DNA of 64,000 bases from Bacteroidales bacterium. Lineage in GTDB: Bacteria; Bacteroidota; Bacteroidia; Bacteroidales; Marinilabiliaceae. Under the pieces are notes generated by a model. The model saw only the letters and a list, made by a program, of their open reading frames with translations, had not been told where the DNA came from and made no database searches. Positions 25,562-35,696 of the stretch are shown here, in pieces. Position numbers and translations under genes: made by a program. Within the stretch, counting starts at the first letter, position 1; each line of letters opens with the position of its first letter. The stretch lies in contig JAKSLE010000007.1 in the NCBI GenBank assembly GCA_024401365.1, forward strand, positions 1 through 64,000, written 5' to 3'.

Positions 25562-26839
25562 TCAGTCCATAACATCGAGGTCGTTGGCGAACTCCCAGCC
25601 CTGTTTAGTCATTTTGTAGCCATCGTAGCTCATATCGGGGCCATAATATCGCCACTGCCCACGGAACATGGTACTTGATGGAGAGAGGTGGTCCATGACC
25701 AAGGTAGAGATTCTGTTATCGTATCTCATCATCATGTTAGCCTGAGCAGAATACTTCATGACTCTACGATGGTAGGTAGCCTTTTCGTGCAAGAAGAGAG
25801 GGGCGCCGAAAGCCACTTTTTTACCCTTGAACGACAAGACCTCGATAACACGCGTTTTGACCAAGCCATCAGACGCCTTATAGCCCAAGAGGGTATAATA
25901 CAGTTTCTTCTCAATAACTATAGGAATAACATTATAATATACAGCTCCATACCACTTAGCAGGGCTCAGAACGCCTCGTTCGGGGCTTAGTATATCATCT
26001 GTCTTATCCTCCAATTTATCGACGTAGACCTTACCATTATCGTTATGAGCCATTATTCCGAAGAAAGAAGTTGTGAAATCGGAATAAGAGACACAATAAG
26101 TAGAGACCTTAAACACCTTATTATCAGGGTCTGACACGGTAACTACCCTATTTAATCCTCTAAGATCCTTGGACATGATATCTGGGAGAGAATAGAGGTC
26201 GTCCATTTTTCGCTTTACAATATTGAGTGCGTACTCTTTCATTTCATACTCCTCGTTGATATCCGCCAAAGATTCGAGGTGAACACGGAGCATTACGTCG
26301 GGCACCCAATAATAGACATTAGTAGTAACACTATCGACCACCTCGAAGCCGCGCAAAGTAGACGTCATAGTAGTCTCACCCTTCTGAGGCTCAGACTTTT
26401 TACCCTTCTCCTTGCCATCAAGGGCGGTGGTACTGATTTTATCCTGGAATGCGAAGCACGAAGGCTCGTAGTACTTTGACACGTCGGGGGAATAGGTATG
26501 AGACAAGCGCACGAACCAGACCAGTTGCGGTCCGCTATTCAACTGATTATGAATAAAATACAACACTCTGGCTGTATCTCTTTCGAGAGGGATATTGACG
26601 CGGCCGAAAGATTTCATTTCTACGGAATCGATATCTGTTGTAGCAGAATTCAGCAAAAGATCCTTAGTATCCTCTATCCAATCGTTGATAGTAACAGAGA
26701 AAAAATAGGGGTCATTGGTAGTTCTAAGTACGCCGACTATACTATCTGCCTGTAGCAGAGCCTGTCGGACAGTCTGTCCGCAGACGCTATGCATAGAGCA
26801 AGCAAATAAAAGTATGACCGTTACAAAAAAACTACGCAT
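25562..26839 (-). CDS. Secreted protein of unknown function
   Basis: 425 aa. A signal peptide ends around SVCGQ (about residue 22). I do not recognise the family. The body is mixed alpha/beta with few charged clusters, and a lysine-rich stretch (KEKGKKSEPQKGE) near residue 145 looks like a loop. Several stretches (TVRQALLQADSIVGVLRTTNDPYFF, YHRRVMKYSAQANMMMRYD) look folded and globular. The pattern of periplasmic proteins encoded near TonB-dependent systems fits. It precedes lipoprotein 2 by 278 nt, a gap holding an 11-bp repeat array, and follows the small membrane protein by 23 nt. Confidence 0.65.
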   Translation of the reverse strand: MRSFFVTVILLFACSMHSVCGQTVRQALLQADSIVGVLRTTNDPYFFSVTINDWIEDTKDLLLNSATTDIDSVEMKSFGRVNIPLERDTARVLYFIHNQLNSGPQLVWFVRLSHTYSPDVSKYYEPSCFAFQDKISTTALDGKEKGKKSEPQKGETTMTSTLRGFEVVDSVTTNVYYWVPDVMLRVHLESLADINEEYEMKEYALNIVKRKMDDLYSLPDIMSKDLRGLNRVVTVSDPDNKVFKVSTYCVSYSDFTTSFFGIMAHNDNGKVYVDKLEDKTDDILSPERGVLSPAKWYGAVYYNVIPIVIEKKLYYTLLGYKASDGLVKTRVIEVLSFKGKKVAFGAPLFLHEKATYHRRVMKYSAQANMMMRYDNRISTLVMDHLSPSSTMFRGQWRYYGPDMSYDGYKMTKQGWEFANDLDVMD

Positions 26840-26862
26840 TGGGATTCAATACAAACAGTCTA

Positions 26863-27195
26863 TTATTCCTTAGGCATTCTATAAGATGAATACAACTCGA
26901 GTACAGCTGCGATAGCCACAGGCAAAATCCAGTACCCCTTAAGCATATACATTAAGTATGCCGAATATATCATGAGTGCGGCAGAAAACAACTGTATAGC
27001 TGGCAAACGGGTAGGTTTGGCGCTATTTTTCTTTTGGGTATTGGACTTTACTCTGTCGTAGATACGCACGAAAGTCAAGAGGCACGAACCCGCGAGAGCA
27101 GGAATCCATGCGTCAGAGATATCGATCACCTTCAAAACTACACCTACAAGATAAGTTACCATTGCGATGTATGACAAGGCGGTAGGGAGCTTCAT
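26863..27195 (-). CDS. Small four-helix membrane protein
   Basis: 110 aa. Hydrophobic segments near 5-22 (ALSYIAMVTYLVGVVLKVI), 28-44 (WIPALAGSCLLTFVRIY), 66-83 (IQLFSAALMIYSAYLMYML) and 85-104 (GYWILPVAIAAVLELYSSY) with a basic cytoplasmic loop (DRVKSNTQKKNSAKPTR). No recognised motif. It lies 29 nt after the FtsB-like gene and 23 nt before the secreted protein gene, so probably in one transcript with both. Confidence 0.7.
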   Translation of the reverse strand: MKLPTALSYIAMVTYLVGVVLKVIDISDAWIPALAGSCLLTFVRIYDRVKSNTQKKNSAKPTRLPAIQLFSAALMIYSAYLMYMLKGYWILPVAIAAVLELYSSYRMPKE

Positions 27196-27224
27196 AATAC
27201 TCGGGACAATGAAAAAAGTGTTGT

Positions 27225-27518
27225 TTACTTAACTATGAAGACCACTTCGTCGGCAGCCTTCATATAATACTCCTCGCGTGCGAACTTCTCCAAAGTTTCC
27301 ACGCTACTAAGCTCTTCCATTTTACGATAATCCTCGTCGATCTCTTTTGACAAGCGGTCGCACTGCTCGGTGAGGCTAGCCACGCTTCGTTCCAGCTCCA
27401 TTCTGCTAAAGATGTCGTCGGAATCGAAAAATGCGAGCCACACAACAAAAACAAGCACTGCGATAGCGTACTTATTTTTGAGCAATGTAGCAAAAGATTT
27501 ACGGATATCGTTTTTCAT
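27225..27518 (-). CDS. FtsB/DivIC-type septum formation initiator
   Basis: 97 aa from the ATG at 27518. A short cytoplasmic start, one membrane helix (YAIAVLVFVVWLAFF), then a coiled coil (MELERSVASLTEQCDRLSKEIDEDYRKMEEL) and the typical closing motif LEKFAREEYYMKAADEVVFIVK. This layout and the KFAREEYxMKxxxEVVF ending define FtsB/DivIC, part of the divisome trimer with FtsL and FtsQ/DivIB. It is transcribed divergently from the aminotransferase gene, 84 nt away. Confidence 0.85.
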   Translation of the reverse strand: MKNDIRKSFATLLKNKYAIAVLVFVVWLAFFDSDDIFSRMELERSVASLTEQCDRLSKEIDEDYRKMEELSSVETLEKFAREEYYMKAADEVVFIVK

Positions 27519-27541
27519 AAAGGCAAAGGTAATTCTATTTT

Positions 27542-27571
27542 TTTGTTTAAGCAAAGAAGTTACTATCTTTG
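27542..27571 (+). promoter_or_regulatory. Bacteroides-type promoter of the aminotransferase
   Basis: TTTG (27542-27545), 18 nt, TATCTTTG (27564-27571), 32 nt before the ATG at 27603. Exact -7 and -33 matches with slightly short spacing. Confidence 0.7.
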
Positions 27572-27602
27572 CAGTGACTTCAAGAAAACAAAGCATTACA
27601 TT

Positions 27603-28802
27603 ATGCCTGCAATATCACAACGAGGCGTCATTATGCCTTCATCACCTATCCGAAAACTTGTACCTCTTAGCGATGCAGCTAAGGCACGAGGTATACGAGT
27701 TTTCCACCTTAACATAGGTCAGCCAGATATTCTAACCCCGGAAGTAGCTCTCGACGCGATAAAGAATGCGAAACTACCGATAGTATCGTACACACACTCG
27801 GCAGGCATGCCAGAGTATCGTCGTAAGCTATCCAAGTATTATAAGGCGGCGGGCATAGATCTTGAGCCAAATGATATGCTTGTTACCTGTGGCGGATCGG
27901 AAGCTGTACAGATGGCGTTCATGTCGTGCCTGGACCCTCTGGATGAAGTGATTATTCCAGAGCCATTCTATGCGAACTATGAAGCCTTTGCTGCTGCGGC
28001 AGGTGCGCTTGTGGTACCTGTGACCTCCACTATAGAGACAGGTTTCATGCTTCCTAGCATTGAAGAGTTTGAGAAGGTCATTACCAACAAGACAAAAGCT
28101 ATTTTGATATGCAACCCTAACAATCCAACGGGTTATCTATATTCTGAGCAAGAGTTCCAGCAGTTGCGCGACTTGATACTCAAGTACGACCTCTTCCTGA
28201 TTTCGGACGAGGTATACCGTGAGTTCTGCTATGACGGAGCGCAACATTACTCGTCGATGTTCCTCAAAGGAGTAGAAGACAATGTGATAATGGTGGATTC
28301 GGTATCGAAGCGATACAGTGAGTGTGGTCTACGAGTTGGACTTCTTGCCACCAAGAACAAAGAGGTATTGGCTTCGTCGATGAAGATTGCGCAATCGCGA
28401 CTCTGTCCGCCATCGTTTGGACAGATAGCTGCTATGGCGTCGCTTGACGTTCCAGATGAATACTTCAAGGAGGTAAATGAAGAGTACCGCAAGCGACGCA
28501 ACTTCCTGCTTGACGGATTGAACAAGATACCTGGAGTATATTCTCCTATACCTAGTGGCGCGTTCTACACCATGGCCAAGTTGCCTATTGACGATGCTGA
28601 AAAATTCTGTGCTTGGCTTTTGGAAGACTTCTCATTCAACAACCAGACGGTAATGCTAGCTCCGGGTGCGGGCTTCTACAGCAACCGTACATTGGGACGC
28701 AATGAGGTGAGAATTGCTTACGTACTCAAGATAGAGGATCTTGAGATAGCGCTTGACCTTTTGGCTCGTGCATTGAAAGCTTACCCAGGTCGTACTAACT
28801 AA
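27603..28802 (+). CDS. Class I/II PLP-dependent aminotransferase
   Basis: 399 aa from the ATG at 27603 (MPAISQRG); an ATG further in (MPSSPIRKL) is an alternative. Fold type I aminotransferase resembling aspartate or aromatic transaminases: NIGQPDILTP near 35, CGGSEAVQMAF (PLP phosphate), ICNPNNPTGYLYS (Asn of the active site), ISDEVYREF (Asp and Tyr holding PLP) and DSVSKRYSECGLRVG, where Lys236 forms the Schiff base. The C-terminal domain ends in RNEVRIAYVLK, with the Arg binding the substrate carboxylate. The substrate is not fixed by the sequence. Its stop overlaps the next ATG (TAATG). Confidence 0.92.
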   Translation: MPAISQRGVIMPSSPIRKLVPLSDAAKARGIRVFHLNIGQPDILTPEVALDAIKNAKLPIVSYTHSAGMPEYRRKLSKYYKAAGIDLEPNDMLVTCGGSEAVQMAFMSCLDPLDEVIIPEPFYANYEAFAAAAGALVVPVTSTIETGFMLPSIEEFEKVITNKTKAILICNPNNPTGYLYSEQEFQQLRDLILKYDLFLISDEVYREFCYDGAQHYSSMFLKGVEDNVIMVDSVSKRYSECGLRVGLLATKNKEVLASSMKIAQSRLCPPSFGQIAAMASLDVPDEYFKEVNEEYRKRRNFLLDGLNKIPGVYSPIPSGAFYTMAKLPIDDAEKFCAWLLEDFSFNNQTVMLAPGAGFYSNRTLGRNEVRIAYVLKIEDLEIALDLLARALKAYPGRTN

Positions 28803-30085
28803 TGAGTCTTACCGCGCACATAGCCAAGAGGCTAATGGGGCAAAGTGAAGATAGCCTGCAACGACGCAAGCTATCGGGGCCTGTTGTGCGCGTCTCTACG
28901 TTGGCTGTAGCCCTAGGAATGGTTGTGATGACCATAGCCATATGTATTGGCACGGGCTTTAAGGAAGAGATTCGCCAGAAGATAGTAGGTTTTGGCAGCA
29001 ACATTGTGATATCACAATTTGACACTAACCAAAGCTACGAAACAAATCCCATTATTGTTGACGAGCTACTGACAGAAAAGCTATCGAAAGTTGACGACAT
29101 CAGTCGCGTTACCCCCTACATCATCAAGGCCGGCATAATAAAGACCAAGGAAGCTGTACAAGCCATTGCTTTGAAAGGAGTAGACTATGGGTACGACTCG
29201 ACATTTGTGCGCAGCATTCTTCAAGAAGGCAGAATACTTCATGACAGTACAGCAATCAGTGTTGAGCCTACGGACGGCATTATGCTGTCGTGTCATATAG
29301 CATCCGTCATGGGGTTGAAAATCGGGGACCCTGTCCGCATTTATTTTGTTCAAAACGGCATACGTGCCCGTAAGTTTACCCTCATAGGGCTATTTGACTC
29401 ACACTTTACTGAATTTGACGACAGGTATGCGTTTGTAGACATCAGACAACTCAGGCGACTCAATGCGTGGGAAGACAACCATTCTACGGGACTAGAGATT
29501 GGCATTTCGAGATTTGACAAGCTTGATGATGTAGCATCCGATGTACTTCACACTGTGATGTACTACAGCGAAGAGTTGGAAGATGGTGACCCTGCGTTGG
29601 ATCAGATATTACGCATACAGACTATACGAGACACGCAGGCACAACTATTTGCATGGCTTGACCTTTTGGACACGAATATTCTGGTAATACTTGTCCTAAT
29701 TATTGCGGTAGCCAGTCTGAATATGATATCAGGACTATTGATACTGATACTAGAAAACACCTCGACAATAGGGTTGCTCAAGACTATGGGGGCAAGGAAC
29801 AGTCTCATACGTCAGATTTTCATCAGGATGGCGACATCCATTATTGGCAAAGGTATGATTTGGGGCAACATTGTCGGTCTAGGGTTATGTGCCATTCAAT
29901 ATTTTACTGGGCTAATACCATTAGACCCTGCCAACTACTATCTTGACCATGTACCTATTTCATTTGAGTGGATTGACCTTATAGGCATCAATATTATTTC
30001 GCTTGCTGTTACGACATTAGCTCTATTTGGGCCATCGTTTGTAATTTCGAAGATACGTCCGGCTAGTGCGATACGTATGGATTGA
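28802..30085 (+). CDS. LolC/LolE-type ABC transporter permease
   Basis: 427 aa. One membrane helix near the N-terminus (TLAVALGMVVMTIAICIGTGF), a large periplasmic MacB-PCD-like domain, then three helices near the C-terminus in the FtsX domain (VILVLIIAVASLNMISGLLILILE, TIGLLKTMGAR, and the last at LAVTTLALFGPSFVISKI). This is the layout of permeases that with LolD release lipoproteins from the inner membrane. No ATPase is adjacent. Translation is coupled to the aminotransferase by the TAATG overlap. It ends 5 nt from the convergent tamB-like gene. Confidence 0.85.
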   Translation: MSLTAHIAKRLMGQSEDSLQRRKLSGPVVRVSTLAVALGMVVMTIAICIGTGFKEEIRQKIVGFGSNIVISQFDTNQSYETNPIIVDELLTEKLSKVDDISRVTPYIIKAGIIKTKEAVQAIALKGVDYGYDSTFVRSILQEGRILHDSTAISVEPTDGIMLSCHIASVMGLKIGDPVRIYFVQNGIRARKFTLIGLFDSHFTEFDDRYAFVDIRQLRRLNAWEDNHSTGLEIGISRFDKLDDVASDVLHTVMYYSEELEDGDPALDQILRIQTIRDTQAQLFAWLDLLDTNILVILVLIIAVASLNMISGLLILILENTSTIGLLKTMGARNSLIRQIFIRMATSIIGKGMIWGNIVGLGLCAIQYFTGLIPLDPANYYLDHVPISFEWIDLIGINIISLAVTTLALFGPSFVISKIRPASAIRMD

Positions 30086-30090
30086 TAGTC

Positions 30091-33000
30091 TTATTTTTCG
30101 GACTTTTCGTCATCATCCTTACGTCTCATCCATCCGAAATACTTTCGCAGAAGTTCTCTAAATGTATCAAACGACTCTCGGTACGATATACCTATGCCCT
30201 GAGTTGTAGGGGATGTTTCGTATATGACATCATTATTAGAGTGGGTATAAGCCTTTGCGCGTAATGTCTCGCTTTTGTTCAATTTCACCTCCACATCAAA
30301 GTCGCCGATAAAACTACCCTCGTTGGCAGATTCGGACATTGCGTCGCGACCATAACCGATATTACCACTCAGGATAATTTTGTTATCCAGCACACCGGTC
30401 TGCACAGCGACTTCGTACTCCTCATTCGTCACATCATCGCCTGGACGATAGTTGACACCCATGCCGACATTATATTTATTCTGCGAAATCCAGTTAGAGA
30501 ACTGATTGGACATAAGTTCAGACAATGTAGTACCGAGGTAATCGGTAGTAGAAGCACCACCAGTAGCGGAATTAGCGCTAGATGCGGCCTCCTGAGAAGC
30601 ATAGAATCTACCAGCCAGCAATAGAGAGAACACTTGACGGTTCATCTCCTCCTCGGTATTTACATACTGATCGAAGGTATACTGGCTAAAATTCTGAGAA
30701 GAAGGAATCTCTATTTCGAAACGTATATTAGGGTTCAAGAGATGTTCTGTGAGAAAAAGATTACAATTTATAGGAACTCGCTTCTTCAGGTCTGCTGTTG
30801 ACTCATCAGCAGCGCCCTGCACCAAATCGTACAAAGAAGCTCTAGTCTTGTATGTCGCCACGAGATCCACTATAGCGTCATAAGGGTCGCCATTCCACAC
30901 CACGGTACTTCCCTTATTGATATCGAATCGTTTATTAACGATATTCTGCAAGTTGAAATTATAGACACCCTGATCGATAATGTAAGTACCATCCATAACG
31001 AATGCGCCATCGCGAGGCAAGTCGAAATTCAACTTTCCATCACCCCTAGCCTCGAGCATATTATCAGAACGAGGGTCTACGATAGCGTAGATCTTGGCAT
31101 TAGGCAAAATCTCGACCTGAAGTTGTGCCGCCACGCCCTCCTGCTGTTTCTGGAGGTCGAACCCACCGACTTCATCATTCTCTGCCGTATCGGACTTAGT
31201 ATTGAATCGGATATAATCTGTCTGACCGATTTCGCTCTTCTGCAAAGGCAAGACATAGAACTCAGAATTACCGGCAGTCTTAGCCTGGATATCAAGATTA
31301 CACAAGGCAGTAATACCAGTGATACCGAAATGGCCAGTTCCGTAGACTGTACCATAGTATGACGGGCTGAATTTCTCGTTAGTCTCCAACACCAAGAGGT
31401 CGGTCACATTAAAATCCAAGTACATTCTCAAGCCTGAGAACATATTATGGGTAATATATCCAGAATAGACACCCTTGTTGCCATACTTATCAGTAAATCT
31501 TAGATTATTGAAATCCATTCTGGTAGGGCTTAGGATGATAGAGTCATTTTGGGCCAAGGTATAATCGCAAAGAGTCTGCTTGACGGACAATGTTGTTTTA
31601 TGGACGCACAATCTAGCATCAAGTTTGACATCATCGAGGGGGCCATGCAAGCGCAACTTACCTGAGGTAGTACCTCGCATATTCTCTATTGCCGCATCGA
31701 GGTAGAAATTAAGGAATCCTACGGACATAGAATCGATATTAAAATCGAGGTCCATTATACCCTTGCCCAGATCCAGCAAGCCATCGGCGCTTACACATTT
31801 TCTACCTGCGGTAACTATACCCAGATCTACATCAAGATTTTTCGATTCTGGTCGCCATGCAGTAGAGACATCCATGTGATCAAGATTATCTCCGTCTACA
31901 ATAAAATTATCTATAGTAGTCTGACAGTTGACAATCACATTACCGAACAAATCATTCAGATACGCCAAAGAACTGACATCACCCTCGAGAGAATATTTAT
32001 CCTCGGGCGTGGTAGTAAGAACATCAGAGATTGCGAATCTATTGATTCTCACGGTCAAGGTATCCTGAGGATTCAATCGCGAAGATTTACCATTAACGGC
32101 GAAGAATCTATCATCATGTCTCAATTCGAAATCATTAACCTGTAAAAAATACGGAGATGTGATTATTGACGATTTCGGCATATCCCATCTACGAGGCCCA
32201 AGATAGACGAAAGACGGATCGATATTTACTTGAGTCACGACCTCATCGTACTTATTTCGGGAGAATACGGACAAAAGTCTGATATCGCTATCCTGCCTTT
32301 GAGATCTCTTTTGCCAAGTCACATGAGAATTCAATTTATTATCAAACAGAGCATTTTCATTGTGCATCTCGCCAATATCTCCCATTGCAGGCAAATAAGT
32401 TCTAACCGTATTCCAAGAGATATAAGATGTATCGCCATTCTGCGAGAAGAAATTGACATTCAATCCCTCGCATCTACTATTTCCATACGCGACATCATCC
32501 ATAGATGCGATGAGGGCAGCCGAGTGGTCGGCAGAATTTATACGTCCCTTCACGTATCCACTTCCCACGACATGTAGGCTAGTATCCACCAACTGCACCA
32601 ACGGTGCTATATCCGAATAAGCTACATCCAGATTCATCCAAGTATCGTCGGGAATCTTCTCATACGGACGTTCGACCAATGCCGGAGCTACCGAATGAAT
32701 CTGAGTTATCAACTCATTGAACACCTGAGAGACTCTAAACTTACCCATGACATCCACATTCAGGTGATCCGACACAACCTTGATAGTTCTATTAGAAGCC
32801 TCAGTCTGCTTTTTCATGCGCATATCAAGTCTACCCAGCTTGACGACATCTGCATTTCCGGCAAAAGTCAGTGAATCTACGACCAAAAAGCCATCGGCAT
32901 TATCCATATTATCACCATCCAGCGCCACATGCGCTTTACAATCGAGCACAGAAGTCGGCATTGTCGGCAATAGTCCCAAAGCACCCAATCGCAGTGAGTC

Positions 33001-34509
33001 GGCCCTAAATGTAAGACTATACTGTGGGACAGATTTCGTATTATCGACGCTGCCTACTGCGCGGAAATTACCATTGTTATCAACAAAATCAACCAGGAAA
33101 TTCTGTGTCCGCTCGCCAAGCAAGCAATCCAAGGTCACATTATGGTATGTATATCCCAACAAAGTCAACAAAGAAGCGTTACCTTTGACATGGGCATACG
33201 AATTATCTGTATCTGGGGAATATAATCCGACAAAATCGGTCACATAACCAGTTTTCCCCAATAACAATTGAGAAGAATTCTGCGGATTGTATGAGATATC
33301 TGTCATACCATCAAAACCTATCTCGTTATTATTCTGGCAATGGATCTTGGCATCGAGGAACAGATTTGAAATATTGCCAGACAAATGCGAAGTAACCTTC
33401 AAATCGTTAGTTCTACCATGCAGAGACGCGAAACCAGACAAAGGCTGCATGGTACTATCGACCTCAGGAGACAACTGCACGCCTGCCAACTGCATAAAAT
33501 CTCTTGGTGCGACAGTCAAATCGGAAAGACGCAAATTGCAAAAAGCCAGACCATTTCGAGCATCCTTCCAGCGCAGCACCTGACCATCTATGAATGCATG
33601 AGTATTATTACTAAATGTGATGTCGATATTTTGGAAATCGATATCCTTTGCTCCTACAGTCAATAGGCCTTCTGCTCTCAAATATGGCATAAGTTCTGGC
33701 TCATCGATGATGACCATGTCAATATCTGCCTCCACCGTTGATGCTCCAGCATAATCGATATACATACTATCCAAGGAACTAACATTGGACAAGCAGAAAG
33801 AATTGATATTAGCTATAGACTTACCACAATAAGACTTGACAGAAGAGAGGAGCAACGAATCGGAATGAAAATCAAGATTGCCAGAAAAAAAAGATTTTCT
33901 ATCATTGATAAGCATACGCAAATTATTGACAGACACTTTAGACTGAGCATCTGACACCTCTAGATCCTGTAGACGACCCTCAATCTCTTTGACAGAATAA
34001 ACCGAACCATCCAGGAGGCGACACGAAACCTCGGAATTGCGCAGTCGCAATGTAGAGATACCGAATGAAGAGTGTCCAGGAGAGCTATTATCTATCTGCA
34101 ATGTATCATTTCCAAGAGTAGAGACATTGAAAGACAATGGATCTTCGGACAACTGTCTTATATCTACGCGCAAAGTATCTATATCCAGTTGAGAAAATCT
34201 CAAAGTAGAACTAAACAGAGAAGTTATCTCGACAGAAGCCTTTATTCTTGCGGCTGTGGCGATAGCGGTAGAATCCTCATCCAAGAGCTTGACGCCCTTC
34301 AAACTGAGGGTTCTCAAAGGGAAATATTGAAGTTCGTCGATAACCAGCGGACGATTCAATGCGAGAGACAGTTGATGCTCTATTTTTCTACATACCCAAG
34401 CATCAACAGAAGGGAAAGCCAGCAAAACAACAGACAAGACAACGACTGTAACGCCAGTAATAAATAGCGCCACGAGCACTTTGCGTATCTTGTATAGAGT
34501 GTTGTTCAT
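30091..34509 (-). CDS. tamB: TamB/AsmA-like translocation and assembly module protein
   Basis: 1472 aa. A single N-terminal membrane helix (VLVALFITGVTVVVLSVVLLA) anchors a long periplasmic beta-rich body of AsmA-like repeats, and the C-terminal ~350 residues form the TamB/DUF490 domain (GAFVMDGTYIIDQGVYNFNLQN, VPINCNLFLTEHLLNPNIRFEIEIPS, GVNYRPGD, IGISYRESFDTF). Such proteins bridge inner and outer membranes and move phospholipids or help assemble outer-membrane proteins. Its ATG overlaps the stop of the transglycosylase gene by 1 nt (TGATG). It is the last gene of the envelope operon that begins with DUF3467. Confidence 0.9.
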   Translation of the reverse strand: MNNTLYKIRKVLVALFITGVTVVVLSVVLLAFPSVDAWVCRKIEHQLSLALNRPLVIDELQYFPLRTLSLKGVKLLDEDSTAIATAARIKASVEITSLFSSTLRFSQLDIDTLRVDIRQLSEDPLSFNVSTLGNDTLQIDNSSPGHSSFGISTLRLRNSEVSCRLLDGSVYSVKEIEGRLQDLEVSDAQSKVSVNNLRMLINDRKSFFSGNLDFHSDSLLLSSVKSYCGKSIANINSFCLSNVSSLDSMYIDYAGASTVEADIDMVIIDEPELMPYLRAEGLLTVGAKDIDFQNIDITFSNNTHAFIDGQVLRWKDARNGLAFCNLRLSDLTVAPRDFMQLAGVQLSPEVDSTMQPLSGFASLHGRTNDLKVTSHLSGNISNLFLDAKIHCQNNNEIGFDGMTDISYNPQNSSQLLLGKTGYVTDFVGLYSPDTDNSYAHVKGNASLLTLLGYTYHNVTLDCLLGERTQNFLVDFVDNNGNFRAVGSVDNTKSVPQYSLTFRADSLRLGALGLLPTMPTSVLDCKAHVALDGDNMDNADGFLVVDSLTFAGNADVVKLGRLDMRMKKQTEASNRTIKVVSDHLNVDVMGKFRVSQVFNELITQIHSVAPALVERPYEKIPDDTWMNLDVAYSDIAPLVQLVDTSLHVVGSGYVKGRINSADHSAALIASMDDVAYGNSRCEGLNVNFFSQNGDTSYISWNTVRTYLPAMGDIGEMHNENALFDNKLNSHVTWQKRSQRQDSDIRLLSVFSRNKYDEVVTQVNIDPSFVYLGPRRWDMPKSSIITSPYFLQVNDFELRHDDRFFAVNGKSSRLNPQDTLTVRINRFAISDVLTTTPEDKYSLEGDVSSLAYLNDLFGNVIVNCQTTIDNFIVDGDNLDHMDVSTAWRPESKNLDVDLGIVTAGRKCVSADGLLDLGKGIMDLDFNIDSMSVGFLNFYLDAAIENMRGTTSGKLRLHGPLDDVKLDARLCVHKTTLSVKQTLCDYTLAQNDSIILSPTRMDFNNLRFTDKYGNKGVYSGYITHNMFSGLRMYLDFNVTDLLVLETNEKFSPSYYGTVYGTGHFGITGITALCNLDIQAKTAGNSEFYVLPLQKSEIGQTDYIRFNTKSDTAENDEVGGFDLQKQQEGVAAQLQVEILPNAKIYAIVDPRSDNMLEARGDGKLNFDLPRDGAFVMDGTYIIDQGVYNFNLQNIVNKRFDINKGSTVVWNGDPYDAIVDLVATYKTRASLYDLVQGAADESTADLKKRVPINCNLFLTEHLLNPNIRFEIEIPSSQNFSQYTFDQYVNTEEEMNRQVFSLLLAGRFYASQEAASSANSATGGASTTDYLGTTLSELMSNQFSNWISQNKYNVGMGVNYRPGDDVTNEEYEVAVQTGVLDNKIILSGNIGYGRDAMSESANEGSFIGDFDVEVKLNKSETLRAKAYTHSNNDVIYETSPTTQGIGISYRESFDTFRELLRKYFGWMRRKDDDEKSEK

Positions 34510-35681
34510 CAGCCGTTAAGCATTTCTTGAACGATAAAAAAGAATGAGTGCGACGGTTCCATCTGGACTATCGTAAGTTGCTGTCCGATTTTGACATCTT
34601 TAGACGTCAAGCCATTCCATTCCATTATCTTCTCCACCGAAGTATTGTACATCATGGCCACCTTATGCAGATATTCGCCAGCTTTAACCAGATGAGTTCG
34701 TCGGACTTCGTGCTGTTCACCGAAATAACCTACTAAATCAGGAGAGACATCAGGACGGAGTCGTGGTTCATTTCTCAAGTATCTAGACACGTTACTCTTA
34801 GGCAAGACCAAGAGACGTGGCATATCATCATAAGGGATAAAATCCTTGATATACTGAGGATTAAGTGTCTGCAAATCCTCACGGGGCACGCCAGAAGCAC
34901 GAGAAATCTGATCGAACCCAAGGGACATATTTACATACACTGTATCTATATCGCTATATGTATACTTTGGTTTAGGCGGCACTACATTATGCAATTGATA
35001 ATAATTCATCACATAATTGACAGCGATGAAAGCAGGGACATAAGCCTTCATTTCATCTGTAAGATATGGGACAAGTTCCCAGAAAGTCTTTTTACCGCCA
35101 GAACGTTCGATAGCCTTCTGCACTGTACCGATACCACCATTATATGCGGCCAATGCCAACTGCCAATCCTGAAGATTCTGATATAAATATGACAGATATC
35201 TACATGCTGCGTCGGTACTCTTAATAGGATCGCACCTATCATCCTCGTAGCTAGTCACCTGTAAATCGAGCATTAAGCCTGCATGATACAAGAACTGCCA
35301 CAATCCCATAGCTCCTGATTTAGACTTAGCCTTAGGATCGAGGGCAGACTCAATGATAGCCAGGTATTTAAGCTCTTGAGGGAGATTGTACTTAGCAAGA
35401 TACTCCTCGAAAATTGGGAAATAAAGTTCGGAACGAGATACGATATTAGCGAGATGATCACGTCTACGAACCAGGTATGCATCGATATAAGCTCTTACTT
35501 GAGGATTATATTCCAAGCGAATGGGAGACTGTTTATCTAGTGTCTCCATTCTTCGTTGGTAGATATACTCTGGCACCTGAGGATTAGAGCCAGCTGTAGA
35601 CATAGTCTGCGCGCACACAATGCCTGACACAGCACAAAGTACTATGTACAAACCGATTATGATAAATCTGCGCATTAGCAT
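34509..35681 (-). CDS. MltD-type lytic transglycosylase with LysM
   Basis: 390 aa. Signal peptide ends near GIVCAQ. The SLT domain (~100-240) has the catalytic Glu in LAIIESALDP, then KSGAMGLWQFL and AALAAYNGGIGTVQKAI, as in MltD. Residues ~250-300 (VNMSLGFDQISRASGVPREDLQTLNP) are a degenerate LysM-like repeat, and a clear LysM follows near 335-378 (LVKAGEYLHKVAMMYNTSVEKIMEWNGL). It cleaves peptidoglycan glycan strands in the periplasm. It lies between rseP (15 nt) and tamB (1-nt overlap) in the envelope operon. Confidence 0.9.
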   Translation of the reverse strand: MLMRRFIIIGLYIVLCAVSGIVCAQTMSTAGSNPQVPEYIYQRRMETLDKQSPIRLEYNPQVRAYIDAYLVRRRDHLANIVSRSELYFPIFEEYLAKYNLPQELKYLAIIESALDPKAKSKSGAMGLWQFLYHAGLMLDLQVTSYEDDRCDPIKSTDAACRYLSYLYQNLQDWQLALAAYNGGIGTVQKAIERSGGKKTFWELVPYLTDEMKAYVPAFIAVNYVMNYYQLHNVVPPKPKYTYSDIDTVYVNMSLGFDQISRASGVPREDLQTLNPQYIKDFIPYDDMPRLLVLPKSNVSRYLRNEPRLRPDVSPDLVGYFGEQHEVRRTHLVKAGEYLHKVAMMYNTSVEKIMEWNGLTSKDVKIGQQLTIVQMEPSHSFFFIVQEMLNG

Positions 35682-35696
35682 CTGTCTTAATATCGA

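Noticed and set aside
25328..25575. Small overlapping reading frames of 66-72 codons before lipoprotein 2
   Set aside because: They overlap the repeat array and promoter, their composition is that of translated A/T-rich non-coding DNA, and neither has a recognisable domain.
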